Source of the DNA: Spartobacteria bacterium
GTDB lineage: Bacteria; Verrucomicrobiota; Verrucomicrobiia; Chthoniobacterales; UBA10450
DNA length: 64,000 nt
NCBI GenBank assembly: GCA_003134785.1
Contig: PLCN01000014.1
Span: forward strand, 186,001 to 250,000
Reading direction: 5' to 3'
The position numbers were made by a program, and so were the translations under genes. This document shows positions 55,520 to 63,678 of this stretch, piece after piece; position 1 is the stretch's first letter; each line of letters opens with the position of its first letter. Below the pieces are notes generated by a model that worked only from the letters and a program-made list of their open reading frames with translations, was not told where the DNA came from and ran no database searches.

Positions 55520-56977
55520 ATGAAGCAATCCCCAAGAAACGCCATTCCGGAGTTCGGCGACATTCCGCCGGACGTTTTGCGCAAACACCTTCACGAAGTA
55601 GCCGACTGGATCGCGGATTACCGCGAAAACATTTCCACGCGTCGGATTTCTCCCACCGCCAAGGCCGGCGCGATTCTCAAGGCCTTGCCCGCGAGTCCGC
55701 CTGAAGACCCTGATCCGCTCGATGGAATTTTCGCCGATTTCGAAAAGTTCCTTCTCCCCGGCGTGGTGCACTGGGCCCATCCTCAGTTCATGGGCTACTT
55801 CGGCTCGACCACGACCGGGCCTGGGATCCTGGCCGAAATGATTGCTGCGGCGCTCAACGTCAACGCCATGACCTGGCGCACCTCACCGGTCGCCACGGAA
55901 CTCGAAACGGTCGTGCTCGATTGGTTGAGGCAATGGCTGAAATTGCCTAACGAGTTCTCGGGAGTGGTTTACGACACGGCGTCGATTTCAACCATGCACG
56001 CCCTGGCGGTCGCGCGCGAAGAAGCGAGCACGTCTGTTCGCACGCTCGGTTTGTCCGGAAGATCCGAGCTGCCGATCTTCCGAATTTACGTTTCGGATCA
56101 GGCGCACAGTTCCATCGACAAGGCGGCGATCGCGTTGGGCCTCGGAGAACACAACGTCCGAAAGATCGCGAGCGATTCCGAGTTCCGGATGAATATGGCC
56201 GCGTTGCGCGATGCGGTCGTGGCCGATCTCCGGCATGGATTCAAGCCTTTGGCTGTCGTCGCCACCGTCGGGACGACTTCCACCGGCAGCGTGGATCCGG
56301 TGACCGAAATCGCGGCGATCTGCGCTCAGTATCAGATGTGGCTGCATATCGATGCGGCCTACGGCGGCGGTCTGGCGGTCCTCCCGGAATGCGATTGGGT
56401 CACGCAAGGTTGGAGTGCCGCCGACTCGCTTGTGATCAATCCGCACAAGATGCTCTTCGTGCCATTCGATTTCAGCGCTCTTTACGTAAGCGACATTCAA
56501 CGCCTGCGGCGCGTCTTCACTTTGGTCCCCGAGTATTTGCGCGGCGACGCCGCCGGCGCGGAGATCAACTACATGGATTACGGCGTGCAACTCGGCCGCC
56601 GCTTTCGCGCGCTGAAAGCCTGGATGGTTTTTCGAACATTCGGACGAATCGGACTGGCTGCTCGCATTCGCGACCATTTGAGGCTCGCGCAAATTTTCGC
56701 CGGGTGGATACGGGACGACGCGCTCTTCGAGTTATCCGCGCCAGTTGTCATGGGCGTGGTTTGTTTTCGATTCCGATGTCCCGATGACGCCGAGTCCGAC
56801 CGCAAGAACGCGAAGATCGTCGAGACCATCAACGCAGGAGGCGAAGCCTATCTGATGCAGACCAAACTGCGCGGCCGGGTGGTCATGCGTCTCGGCTTGG
56901 GGAATCTGCTCACGACCGAGCAGCATCTGCAAAACGTCTGGAAAATTATCAGGGAAGCCGCGGACTCTCAGTCTTAG
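55520..56977 (+). CDS. Pyridoxal-dependent aromatic amino acid decarboxylase family protein
   Basis: 485 aa. Conserved group II decarboxylase features: HWAHPQFMGYFGSTTTGPGILAE (two parts), QAHSSIDKAAIALG with His195, WLHIDAAYGGGLA (274-286), and the PLP Lys310 in LVINPHKMLFVPFDFSA. Closest in style to tyrosine/DOPA/tryptophan decarboxylases. It produces a biogenic amine from an aromatic acid; here it sits immediately upstream of tyrosine degradation genes. ATG at 55520 directly follows a GCCTAACGA motif. Confidence 0.9.
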   Translation: MKQSPRNAIPEFGDIPPDVLRKHLHEVADWIADYRENISTRRISPTAKAGAILKALPASPPEDPDPLDGIFADFEKFLLPGVVHWAHPQFMGYFGSTTTGPGILAEMIAAALNVNAMTWRTSPVATELETVVLDWLRQWLKLPNEFSGVVYDTASISTMHALAVAREEASTSVRTLGLSGRSELPIFRIYVSDQAHSSIDKAAIALGLGEHNVRKIASDSEFRMNMAALRDAVVADLRHGFKPLAVVATVGTTSTGSVDPVTEIAAICAQYQMWLHIDAAYGGGLAVLPECDWVTQGWSAADSLVINPHKMLFVPFDFSALYVSDIQRLRRVFTLVPEYLRGDAAGAEINYMDYGVQLGRRFRALKAWMVFRTFGRIGLAARIRDHLRLAQIFAGWIRDDALFELSAPVVMGVVCFRFRCPDDAESDRKNAKIVETINAGGEAYLMQTKLRGRVVMRLGLGNLLTTEQHLQNVWKIIREAADSQS

Positions 56978-56993
56978 AAGCGCGGCCGCTTGA

Positions 56994-57209
56994 TCAAATA
57001 ATTCCGCTGACCGAGCCGCACTTCCAGCAGGTGAACCACGACTGATTTTCAGGGATGGAACATTCAGCGCCGCACTTCCAGCAAGTGAAGACCACTCCTC
57101 CCTTGCGTCCGCCAACTTCCTGTTGATCGGCTGGAGAAGTGCTCATTCCGCCGCTGCCTTCAGGCGTTCCTTCGCCTTCCCATTTCTCCGCTCTCTTTTC
57201 TGCTTCCAT
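56994..57209 (-). CDS. Small zinc-ribbon-like protein with two FTCWKCG motifs
   Basis: 71 aa from the ATG at 57209, favoured by an AGGG RBS; the open frame extends further upstream. N-terminal Glu/Lys/Gly-rich region, then VVFTCWKCGAECSIPE and SWFTCWKCGSVSGI: two CxxC pairs in identical context, likely one zinc. No known family. It is convergent with the decarboxylase gene. Confidence 0.6.
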   Translation of the reverse strand: MEAEKRAEKWEGEGTPEGSGGMSTSPADQQEVGGRKGGVVFTCWKCGAECSIPENQSWFTCWKCGSVSGII

Positions 57210-57508
57210 ACCCTGTTTCTTTCTTGGTTTCTCGAATCTCCGAGTTATGCGGCGATGTCGAACGACGTTTTGCATCGTGTTCGACGAGCAGAATCGCGCA
57301 TCTTGCGTTTCCGCCGGTCGCCGGAGTAGTTGGTGACAACCGGCCGGAGAGGTCAAGGTTCTTTCTTCGGTCGACTAACCAGACTCAGCGGGCATCCTCC
57401 ACACCAAGCCGCCACGAATCAGCCGTGACCGGATCCCTCCGCATGCCAGCAGTTTGAAAGCTGAGCTTGGTGGGTTACCGTAACCGGTCGAAAAAAATCT
57501 ATATCGCC
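57210..57508. other. Intergenic region before the tyrosine degradation genes
   Basis: About 300 bp between divergent genes. The plus frame in front of the HPPD start is open for 14 codons with a TTG but without homology. No repeat arms found here. A promoter for the hppD-hmgA-folE-PTPS run must lie here, but I could not place it. Confidence 0.5.
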
Positions 57509-58642
57509 ATGGAAACAACAATCGCCGCTCCGAAAGCCAGATCGTCCGCTGAAACCGATTTTCTGCCCCTGCAGGGCACCGATTATGTGGAGTTTTACGT
57601 CGGAAATGCCAAACAAGCCGCGCACTTTTACAAGACCGCTTTCGGTTTCCAAAGTCTCGCCTACTCCGGTCCGGAAACGGGCACGAAGGAGAAGGCGAGT
57701 TACGTCATTCGTCAAAATAAACTGACTTTCGTTCTTACCACCCCATTGAGATCAAATAATCCGATTACGGAGCACATTCACAAACACGGCGATGGCGTGA
57801 AGGTGCTCGCCTTGAAAGTGAAGGACGCCACGTCGGCGTGGGAGGAAACGACCAAGCGCGGCGGGAAGAGTTATCTCGAGCCGGTCACGCTTTCGGATGA
57901 CGACGGCGAGCTAGTCATGAGCGGCATCCATACCTATGGCGATACCGTTCACCTCTTTATCGAACGCGGTAACTATCGTGGCGTCTTCATGCCGGGTTTC
58001 CGTAAATGGGAGTCCGCCTACAATCCGCCTGAGACTGGCCTCCTCTACGTGGATCATTGCGTGGGCAATGTCGGCTGGAACCAGATGAACCCGTGGGTGA
58101 AATTTTACGAAGAGGTTATGGGATTCCGCAATATTCTGACCTTCGACGACAAGGACATTTCGACGGAATACTCGGCCCTGATGAGCAAGGTGATGAGCAA
58201 TGGAAACGGTTTCGTGAAGTTTCCCATCAACGAGCCGGCCGAAGGCAAAAAGAAGTCGCAGGTAGAAGAGTATCTCGACTTCTACAACGGGGAAGGGGTC
58301 CAGCATGTAGCGGTCGCGACGAATGACATCGTCAAGACCGTGACGGATCTGCAAAAGCGTGGCGTGGAATTCTTGAAGATACCGGCGAGCTATTACGCCA
58401 CGGTCCTGGACCGGGTGGGGCACATCGATGAAGACCTCGAGCCCCTGCAGCAGCTGGGTATTCTGATCGATCGCGATGAAGAGGGTTATTTGCTCCAGAT
58501 CTTCTCCAAACCAGTGGAAGACAGGCCGACGCTCTTTTTCGAAATCATCCAGCGCAAAGGCGCGAAGAGTTTCGGCAAAGGTAATTTCAAAGCGCTCTTC
58601 GAAGCGTTGGAGAAAGAGCAGGACGCAAGGGGCAATCTCTAA
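57509..58642 (+). CDS. hppD: 4-hydroxyphenylpyruvate dioxygenase
   Basis: 377 aa from the ATG at 57509; a TTG start would add 14 residues. Two VOC domains; the C-terminal one holds the Fe(II) triad in YVDHCVGNVGW (His183), VQHVAVATNDI (His266) and LFFEIIQRKGA (Glu345). It converts 4-hydroxyphenylpyruvate into homogentisate. A strong AGGAGG lies between it and hmgA. First clear gene of the tyrosine degradation run. Confidence 0.96.
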   Translation: METTIAAPKARSSAETDFLPLQGTDYVEFYVGNAKQAAHFYKTAFGFQSLAYSGPETGTKEKASYVIRQNKLTFVLTTPLRSNNPITEHIHKHGDGVKVLALKVKDATSAWEETTKRGGKSYLEPVTLSDDDGELVMSGIHTYGDTVHLFIERGNYRGVFMPGFRKWESAYNPPETGLLYVDHCVGNVGWNQMNPWVKFYEEVMGFRNILTFDDKDISTEYSALMSKVMSNGNGFVKFPINEPAEGKKKSQVEEYLDFYNGEGVQHVAVATNDIVKTVTDLQKRGVEFLKIPASYYATVLDRVGHIDEDLEPLQQLGILIDRDEEGYLLQIFSKPVEDRPTLFFEIIQRKGAKSFGKGNFKALFEALEKEQDARGNL

Positions 58643-58648
58643 AGGAGG
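58643..58648 (+). promoter_or_regulatory. Strong ribosome binding site of hmgA
   Basis: AGGAGG at 5-6 bp from the ATG at 58654, immediately after the HPPD stop; the best Shine-Dalgarno seen in this window and support for the chosen start. Confidence 0.8.
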
Positions 58649-58653
58649 AAGAC

Positions 58654-59838
58654 ATGCCGTATTATCAGAAGCTCGGTCAGATTCCGAAGAAGCATCACAT
58701 TTGGTTCCATCGCAACGGAAGCGGGCCTTCCTTTAAGAATGAGGGCATCGCCTACGAGCACGTCATCACGACGGAGGGTTTCAACGAAGCCTACTCGATC
58801 ATTTATCATCTCCGTCCGCCGACGCGCGTGCGGAACGTGGAGCTGATCAAGTATTGGGCGCCGAAGAAAGTGACGGAGAGTCCGCTGCGGCATCACCACA
58901 TCAAGACCGCGGAGATTCCGCGCCGTGGCGATCTCTATACGGGCCGAATCCCGATGCTCTTCAACGCGGACATGACCGCCTATCGCGCCCGACCGGAGAA
59001 GGCGTACGGGAAATTTGAGTATTACAAAAACGGCGGCGCCGATGAAGTCATCTTCGTGTTTCACGGCGGTGGGACGCTCGAAACGGTTTTCGGCAAGCTG
59101 CGTTACCGCGCGGAGGACTACATCGTCATCCCGCGCGGCATCACCTATCGGCTCGTGCCCGACAAAGTGGAGGAAGAGGATTACCTCATATTGGAGTCAG
59201 CCGGTCCCGTCCGAATTCCGCAGCGTTACCTGAACCACGAGGGCCAAATTCGGATGGGCTCGCCCTATTCGGAACGCGATTTCCACGGGCCGAGTGAAAT
59301 GCTCACAGTCGATCGCGAAGAAGACGTGGAGGTTTTGGTGAAGGACGGGCCGCGCCTGACCCGCGTTACGCTAGCGCATCATCCATTCGATGCGCTCGGT
59401 TGGGATGGGTATCTCTATCCGTTTACTTTTAATGCGGCCGACTTCGAACCGATCACCGGCACGGTGCATCAGCCGCCGCCGATTCATCAAACGTTTGAGG
59501 TTCGCGGTTATGTCATCTGTACCTTTGCGCCTCGGTTGCTCGATACCCACCCAGAAGCGGTCAAAATTCCGTGGGTGCACGACAACGTGGAAGCCGACGA
59601 AGTTTTATTTTACGTGCGCGGAAATTTCGGATCGCGGCGCGGCATCGAGAGTGGATCGATCACGCTGCATCCACGCGGGATCCCACACGGGCCGCATCCA
59701 GGCACGATCATGGCGAGCAAGGATGCGCTTCGCACCGAAGAGTTGGCGGTAATGTTCGACACCGCGCACACTCTCGAGCTGACCGAGGAATCGCTCGCGC
59801 TCGACGATCCAAAATATCCGCTGAGCTGGCTGGATTAA
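58654..59838 (+). CDS. hmgA: Homogentisate 1,2-dioxygenase
   Basis: 394 aa. Conserved parts: [19 protein letters not shown] at the N-terminus, the cupin-like [13 protein letters not shown], the iron-site region [20 protein letters not shown] (about 309-328) and the closing [10 protein letters not shown] (about 348-357). This is the bacterial short type. It opens the ring of homogentisate to maleylacetoacetate. Follows hppD at 11 bp with a consensus RBS. Downstream isomerase and fumarylacetoacetase are not in the window. Confidence 0.95.
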   Translation: MPYYQKLGQIPKKHHIWFHRNGSGPSFKNEGIAYEHVITTEGFNEAYSIIYHLRPPTRVRNVELIKYWAPKKVTESPLRHHHIKTAEIPRRGDLYTGRIPMLFNADMTAYRARPEKAYGKFEYYKNGGADEVIFVFHGGGTLETVFGKLRYRAEDYIVIPRGITYRLVPDKVEEEDYLILESAGPVRIPQRYLNHEGQIRMGSPYSERDFHGPSEMLTVDREEDVEVLVKDGPRLTRVTLAHHPFDALGWDGYLYPFTFNAADFEPITGTVHQPPPIHQTFEVRGYVICTFAPRLLDTHPEAVKIPWVHDNVEADEVLFYVRGNFGSRRGIESGSITLHPRGIPHGPHPGTIMASKDALRTEELAVMFDTAHTLELTEESLALDDPKYPLSWLD

Positions 59839-59845
59839 TAATCAC

Positions 59846-60475
59846 GTGGCCCTGCAAAATCACGAGACCGAGCTGCAGGCCGCGGAACGCCGGATCGGAG
59901 CATTGCCTCGTTGCGGTGCCGCCAAACTCGCGGGGATGGAACGCTCGTTCCATGATTTGCTCGAAGCGGTCGGCGAAGATCCGCAGCGGCAGGGTCTGTT
60001 GAAGACGCCCAGTCGCGCGGCGCGAGCGTTCGAATTCCTCACGAACGGCTACCGGCAGAGCCTGGATGATGTCGTCAATGGCGCCATTTTTGATTCCGAC
60101 GCGAGTGAGATCGTTCTGGTCAAGGACATCGAGCTTTACTCGATGTGCGAACATCATTTGCTGCCGTTCATCGGCAAAGCGCACGTCGCTTACATCCCGA
60201 ACGGAAAAGTCATCGGGCTTTCCAAAGTGGCGCGCATTGTCGATGTCTTCGCGCGCCGGTTGCAAATCCAGGAGCACCTCACGTTGCAGATCGCGGATGC
60301 GCTAATGAAAGTGTTGCATCCTAATGGGGTAGCCGTGGTCATCGAGGCGAAACACCTTTGCATGATGATGCGGGGCGTCGAGAAACAGAATTCGGTCATG
60401 AAAACGTCGTGCCTCCTCGGCTCCTTTAAAGAGGACGCGCGGACGCGGTCCGAATTTCTCGCCCTGCTGGCCTAA
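59846..60475 (+). CDS. folE: GTP cyclohydrolase I
   Basis: 209 aa with GTG start, 7 bp after hmgA. Zinc ligands Cys101 and His104 in [11 protein letters not shown] and Cys172 in [12 protein letters not shown]; also [21 protein letters not shown] and [11 protein letters not shown]. It converts GTP into 7,8-dihydroneopterin triphosphate. Here it is directly followed by a PTPS-type gene, so its product probably feeds a tetrahydropterin cofactor for phenylalanine hydroxylase as well as folate. The stop codon TAA lies in a GCCTAACGA motif. Confidence 0.95.
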   Translation: MALQNHETELQAAERRIGALPRCGAAKLAGMERSFHDLLEAVGEDPQRQGLLKTPSRAARAFEFLTNGYRQSLDDVVNGAIFDSDASEIVLVKDIELYSMCEHHLLPFIGKAHVAYIPNGKVIGLSKVARIVDVFARRLQIQEHLTLQIADALMKVLHPNGVAVVIEAKHLCMMMRGVEKQNSVMKTSCLLGSFKEDARTRSEFLALLA

Positions 60476-60490
60476 CGAGCGGTAGCGTCC

Positions 60491-61705
60491 ATGCTCCTGA
60501 CGGTCAGCAAACGACTCGAATTTTCCGCCTCCCGGCGTTTGTTCGTAAAAGAGTGGAGTGAGGCCGAGAATCTGGCGGCTTTCGGGCCGGAGACTTCGGC
60601 GCGCTACGGTACCGGGCGGAACTACGTCGCGTATTTTATTTTCTCCGGCACTGTTGATCCCACGACCGGGATGCTGATGAACATCAGCGAAATCAAGGAA
60701 CGGGTCGATCAAGTCTTGCGCGATGGTTTCGACCACAAATTCTTGAATGAGGACAACAAGACATTCACTACTATTCCTCCGACCACGGAAAACATCGCTC
60801 GCCAGCTTTTTATCGATGCCGCGCCACTTTTCAGCAGCACGAGCGCGCAACTCGTGGCGTGTCATTTGTCGGAGTCGGAGGAGCGGAGCGCCACCTACTT
60901 CGGAACCGGAACGGTGGAGTCGAATTACTGGCTCGAGTTTTCCGCGGCACGCCAAACGACGTCGCCGCGCCTGACGGCTGAGGAAAATCAAAAACTGTTT
61001 GGTGTGGCTGCCTCTCCGTTTGGGCATGGGCACAATTATCGAGCCCGGTTGACCTTCGGAAGTGACTCAGATCCAAGCGGCCTGCCATTGGTCCGGTTTG
61101 CCGACATCCAGAGCTGTCTGGAATCGTTGCGAAAAGAACTCGATCACAAGAATCTGAATCAAGAAGTGCTGGCCCTGATCGACCAAGCGATCACGACCGA
61201 GAATCTCGCGCGTCACATTCACGAACGTGTCAGGGAAAAACTGCGGATTGGTCGCGTGCGGCTGCACGAGCGCAGCGATTTTTTTGCCGAGCATTGGGAC
61301 GGGGAAAAATATTTTCTGGGCATGCAGATTCCATTTAGCGCCGCGCACCGATTGCACGCCGCTCTTTCCGACGAAGAGAACCTCGCGCTTTACGGCAAAT
61401 GCAATAACCCGCTCGGGCACGGCCACCGTTACCTGACGGAAGCGACCATCAGCGGGCCGTTCGACGAACGGAGCGGCGCTCTGATGGATTTCGCGGCGTT
61501 CCAAACCGCAATCGCCGAGGCGGTGCAACCGTGGGAGGACAAGCACTTGGATCTGGAGATCGACGAATTTCGAGACAAGCCCTCCACGGGTGAAAACATC
61601 GTGCAAGCGCTCTGGCCGCGGTTTGATTCGCGATTGGACGGACGATTAGTTCGCCTTCGTCTTTGGGAAACCGCGAACAACCGTTTCACGCTTCGCAAAC
61701 TGTAG
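60491..61705 (+). CDS. Three-domain 6-pyruvoyltetrahydropterin synthase/QueD-like protein
   Basis: 404 aa, about three times a single PTPS. Domain 1 (1-125): FSASRR (11-16), YGTGRNY (39-45), FDHKFL (80-85). Domain 2 (145-258): FSAARQ (150-155), GHGHNY (178-183), LDHKNL (217-222). Domain 3 (275-395): FSAAHR (282-287), C304, GHGHRY (309-314), EDKHLD (349-354). Only domain 3 has all three Zn histidines plus the Cys; domains 1 and 2 keep the DHK motif. Probably one polypeptide acts as the trimer. The TAG stop is from a family D repeat. Confidence 0.85.
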   Translation: MLLTVSKRLEFSASRRLFVKEWSEAENLAAFGPETSARYGTGRNYVAYFIFSGTVDPTTGMLMNISEIKERVDQVLRDGFDHKFLNEDNKTFTTIPPTTENIARQLFIDAAPLFSSTSAQLVACHLSESEERSATYFGTGTVESNYWLEFSAARQTTSPRLTAEENQKLFGVAASPFGHGHNYRARLTFGSDSDPSGLPLVRFADIQSCLESLRKELDHKNLNQEVLALIDQAITTENLARHIHERVREKLRIGRVRLHERSDFFAEHWDGEKYFLGMQIPFSAAHRLHAALSDEENLALYGKCNNPLGHGHRYLTEATISGPFDERSGALMDFAAFQTAIAEAVQPWEDKHLDLEIDEFRDKPSTGENIVQALWPRFDSRLDGRLVRLRLWETANNRFTLRKL

Positions 61706-61809
61706 CCGCCGCCCTGTGGGCGGCGTGGAGGTTGACGTAGCAACGACTACATCGTCGTTCGAAAAGTAGGGGGCCTTCTCTCGCGCTTCGCACAGCGAAG
61801 CGGCTACAG
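61700..61809. repeat. GTAG-type repeat, family D, copy 4 (both ends are gene stops)
   Basis: Starts CTGTAGCCGCCGCCCTGTGG and ends CACAGCGAAGCGGCTACAG. The left TAG (61703-61705) is the stop of the PTPS-like gene; the right CTA (61804-61806) is the TAG stop of phenylalanine hydroxylase. The repeat alone separates the two convergent genes. Confidence 0.92.
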
Positions 61810-63591
61810 CGGCCGTTCGGCGGGCTCGAGACTTGTCTTGTGATAGGTGACAAGCCGGAAACCCCACTCGATCAGCGTGGCGTTTTCCTTGTCCATCGTC
61901 TTCCTGCCGTTCAGAAACGTCATGACCTGTTGCTTGAGCGCGTTCTGCCGGCCGGTTTCATCAAGAATCTCGAAGATCTCCATCGAGAGGAGCCAATCGT
62001 CGGCATGCTCCTTTTGTTGTGTCTCCCAAATTTCGCCGAGACGCTCGTATCCAACCTTCCGCTCGCGGATATCGCGCACTTGCGCGTAGAGACTTTCCAG
62101 TCGCTTGCGCTTCGGATCCGACGGCGATTTGATCGTTCGTTCGCGCGGAATCAATGCGACTTGATTGTAAGCATCCTTGTCGGCCGCGCCGTTAAACACC
62201 GACGCGACCCGCGCGCCCACCGCCATATCGAAATTGCCCCACGCCGGCTCGAACAAGACGCGATCGCCGAAGGTGACGCGGCAATTCGTGAAAGTGATGA
62301 GCAACAGCTTGCCTTCGCGCCGCAAAATGTTTTCGACGTGGCCGCTAACGACAACGCCGCTGGCGAACTCGATCTTAGCGTCGCTACCGGTCGCGACTCC
62401 CACCGCCGACAGGTCTTCGTCGCTGAGCGTTTCCGGTGATTTGTTCGTCGATTTCCAATTGCCGATCGGCGCGCCAAAACCTTCCGCATGGTAATCAATC
62501 CCATGCCCGGGAAGTTCCTTGTTCGCGAAAGCGAGCGCGCTCGGTCCAGTCGTGCGTAGGTAAATTGCGTCGCCGTGGGGCGTGATCACTTCGGTGAAAA
62601 CACCCGAGACTTGCAACCCGGACGAATACTCACACGTCGCCGTGTTCTTGCATTCGATAGCCTTCGTAATTCCCTCGAGACCGCCGACACGAAACGCCAT
62701 CTTGCTCGCAAATTCCTCCAGGACTTCAGCGAGTTGCTGGAAATCGCGCGTAACAAAAAGCTGCGGCTGTTTTGTCGTGATATCGAACGGCACGTTCGTC
62801 GCATCGATCGAGTAGGGAATCTTCTTCACTTTCGGTTCGAGGCAGCTCACCGATTCGCCGATCGAGGAAAGCAGACCGGCGCCGTAAATCTTCGGTTTAT
62901 CGAGCGGCCCAATCAGGCCGTATTCCACCGTCCACCAATGCAGCCGGGAGAGCAGCGCCATTTCAGACGGCTCGCCCAAATTTGTTTGCCGCTCCTCCAC
63001 CAGCTTCGTCGCTTTATTGAGTGCCTCGGGATCAGGATTCGGCTGCTCCTTTAAGATCGAAAGATGCCGGATCGCCTCGTAAAGCTCGAAGTCTTTCTTC
63101 GACGACATCGCCTTCGCGCCGACCTCTCCGAAACGTTGTAAGTAATCGGCATATTCCTGATCGACGATGATGGGCGCATGCCCCGCGGCTTCGTGGACGA
63201 TATCGGGCGCCGGCGTGTACTCGATGTGATTAATTTGGCGCATATCGCACGCAATCACCAGCACCCGGTACGCTTGGAACTCCATGAAGGCTGCCGGCGG
63301 AATGAAGCCGTCCACCGCCACGCCGCCCCAGCCGATCTTGCCCAGGATCTCGTTCATCTCTTCGATCCTCGGAATGCGGTCGAAAGAAATGCCGGTATTG
63401 AGAAGACCCTGGAAGTAGAGCTTGTGCGCGTATTCGCGCAGGAAAAACATATTCTGCCGCATGATGAAGCGCCAGACCGCGTGATCGACCGACGTGTATT
63501 CGTCGTAGCGCTGGTCGACAGCGAACTGAAGCAGATGTTTCGGAAGCGCGGCCACCGCCTTGTTGTTCGTCGAAATGGAATTTGATTTCAT
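61804..63591 (-). CDS. Aromatic amino acid (phenylalanine) hydroxylase, long form
   Basis: 595 aa. Iron ligands His133 and His138 in PDIVHEAAGHAPII, and Glu223 in WWTVEYGLIGPL; further conserved IYGAGLLSSIGES. Compared with animal PAH, about 45 extra residues lie between the His pair and the Glu, and about 250 extra residues follow the catalytic domain. Pterin-dependent conversion of phenylalanine to tyrosine. Convergent with the folE/PTPS genes that would supply its cofactor. The stop is within a repeat. Confidence 0.93.
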   Translation of the reverse strand: MKSNSISTNNKAVAALPKHLLQFAVDQRYDEYTSVDHAVWRFIMRQNMFFLREYAHKLYFQGLLNTGISFDRIPRIEEMNEILGKIGWGGVAVDGFIPPAAFMEFQAYRVLVIACDMRQINHIEYTPAPDIVHEAAGHAPIIVDQEYADYLQRFGEVGAKAMSSKKDFELYEAIRHLSILKEQPNPDPEALNKATKLVEERQTNLGEPSEMALLSRLHWWTVEYGLIGPLDKPKIYGAGLLSSIGESVSCLEPKVKKIPYSIDATNVPFDITTKQPQLFVTRDFQQLAEVLEEFASKMAFRVGGLEGITKAIECKNTATCEYSSGLQVSGVFTEVITPHGDAIYLRTTGPSALAFANKELPGHGIDYHAEGFGAPIGNWKSTNKSPETLSDEDLSAVGVATGSDAKIEFASGVVVSGHVENILRREGKLLLITFTNCRVTFGDRVLFEPAWGNFDMAVGARVASVFNGAADKDAYNQVALIPRERTIKSPSDPKRKRLESLYAQVRDIRERKVGYERLGEIWETQQKEHADDWLLSMEIFEILDETGRQNALKQQVMTFLNGRKTMDKENATLIEWGFRLVTYHKTSLEPAERPL

Positions 63592-63678
63592 AACAGTGGC
63601 TCCTTCGCGCGACGCAGTTTAAAATATGAGCGATTGGAAACTGAGCAAGCGCATTCAAGAGCCACCTATCCGCTATCC

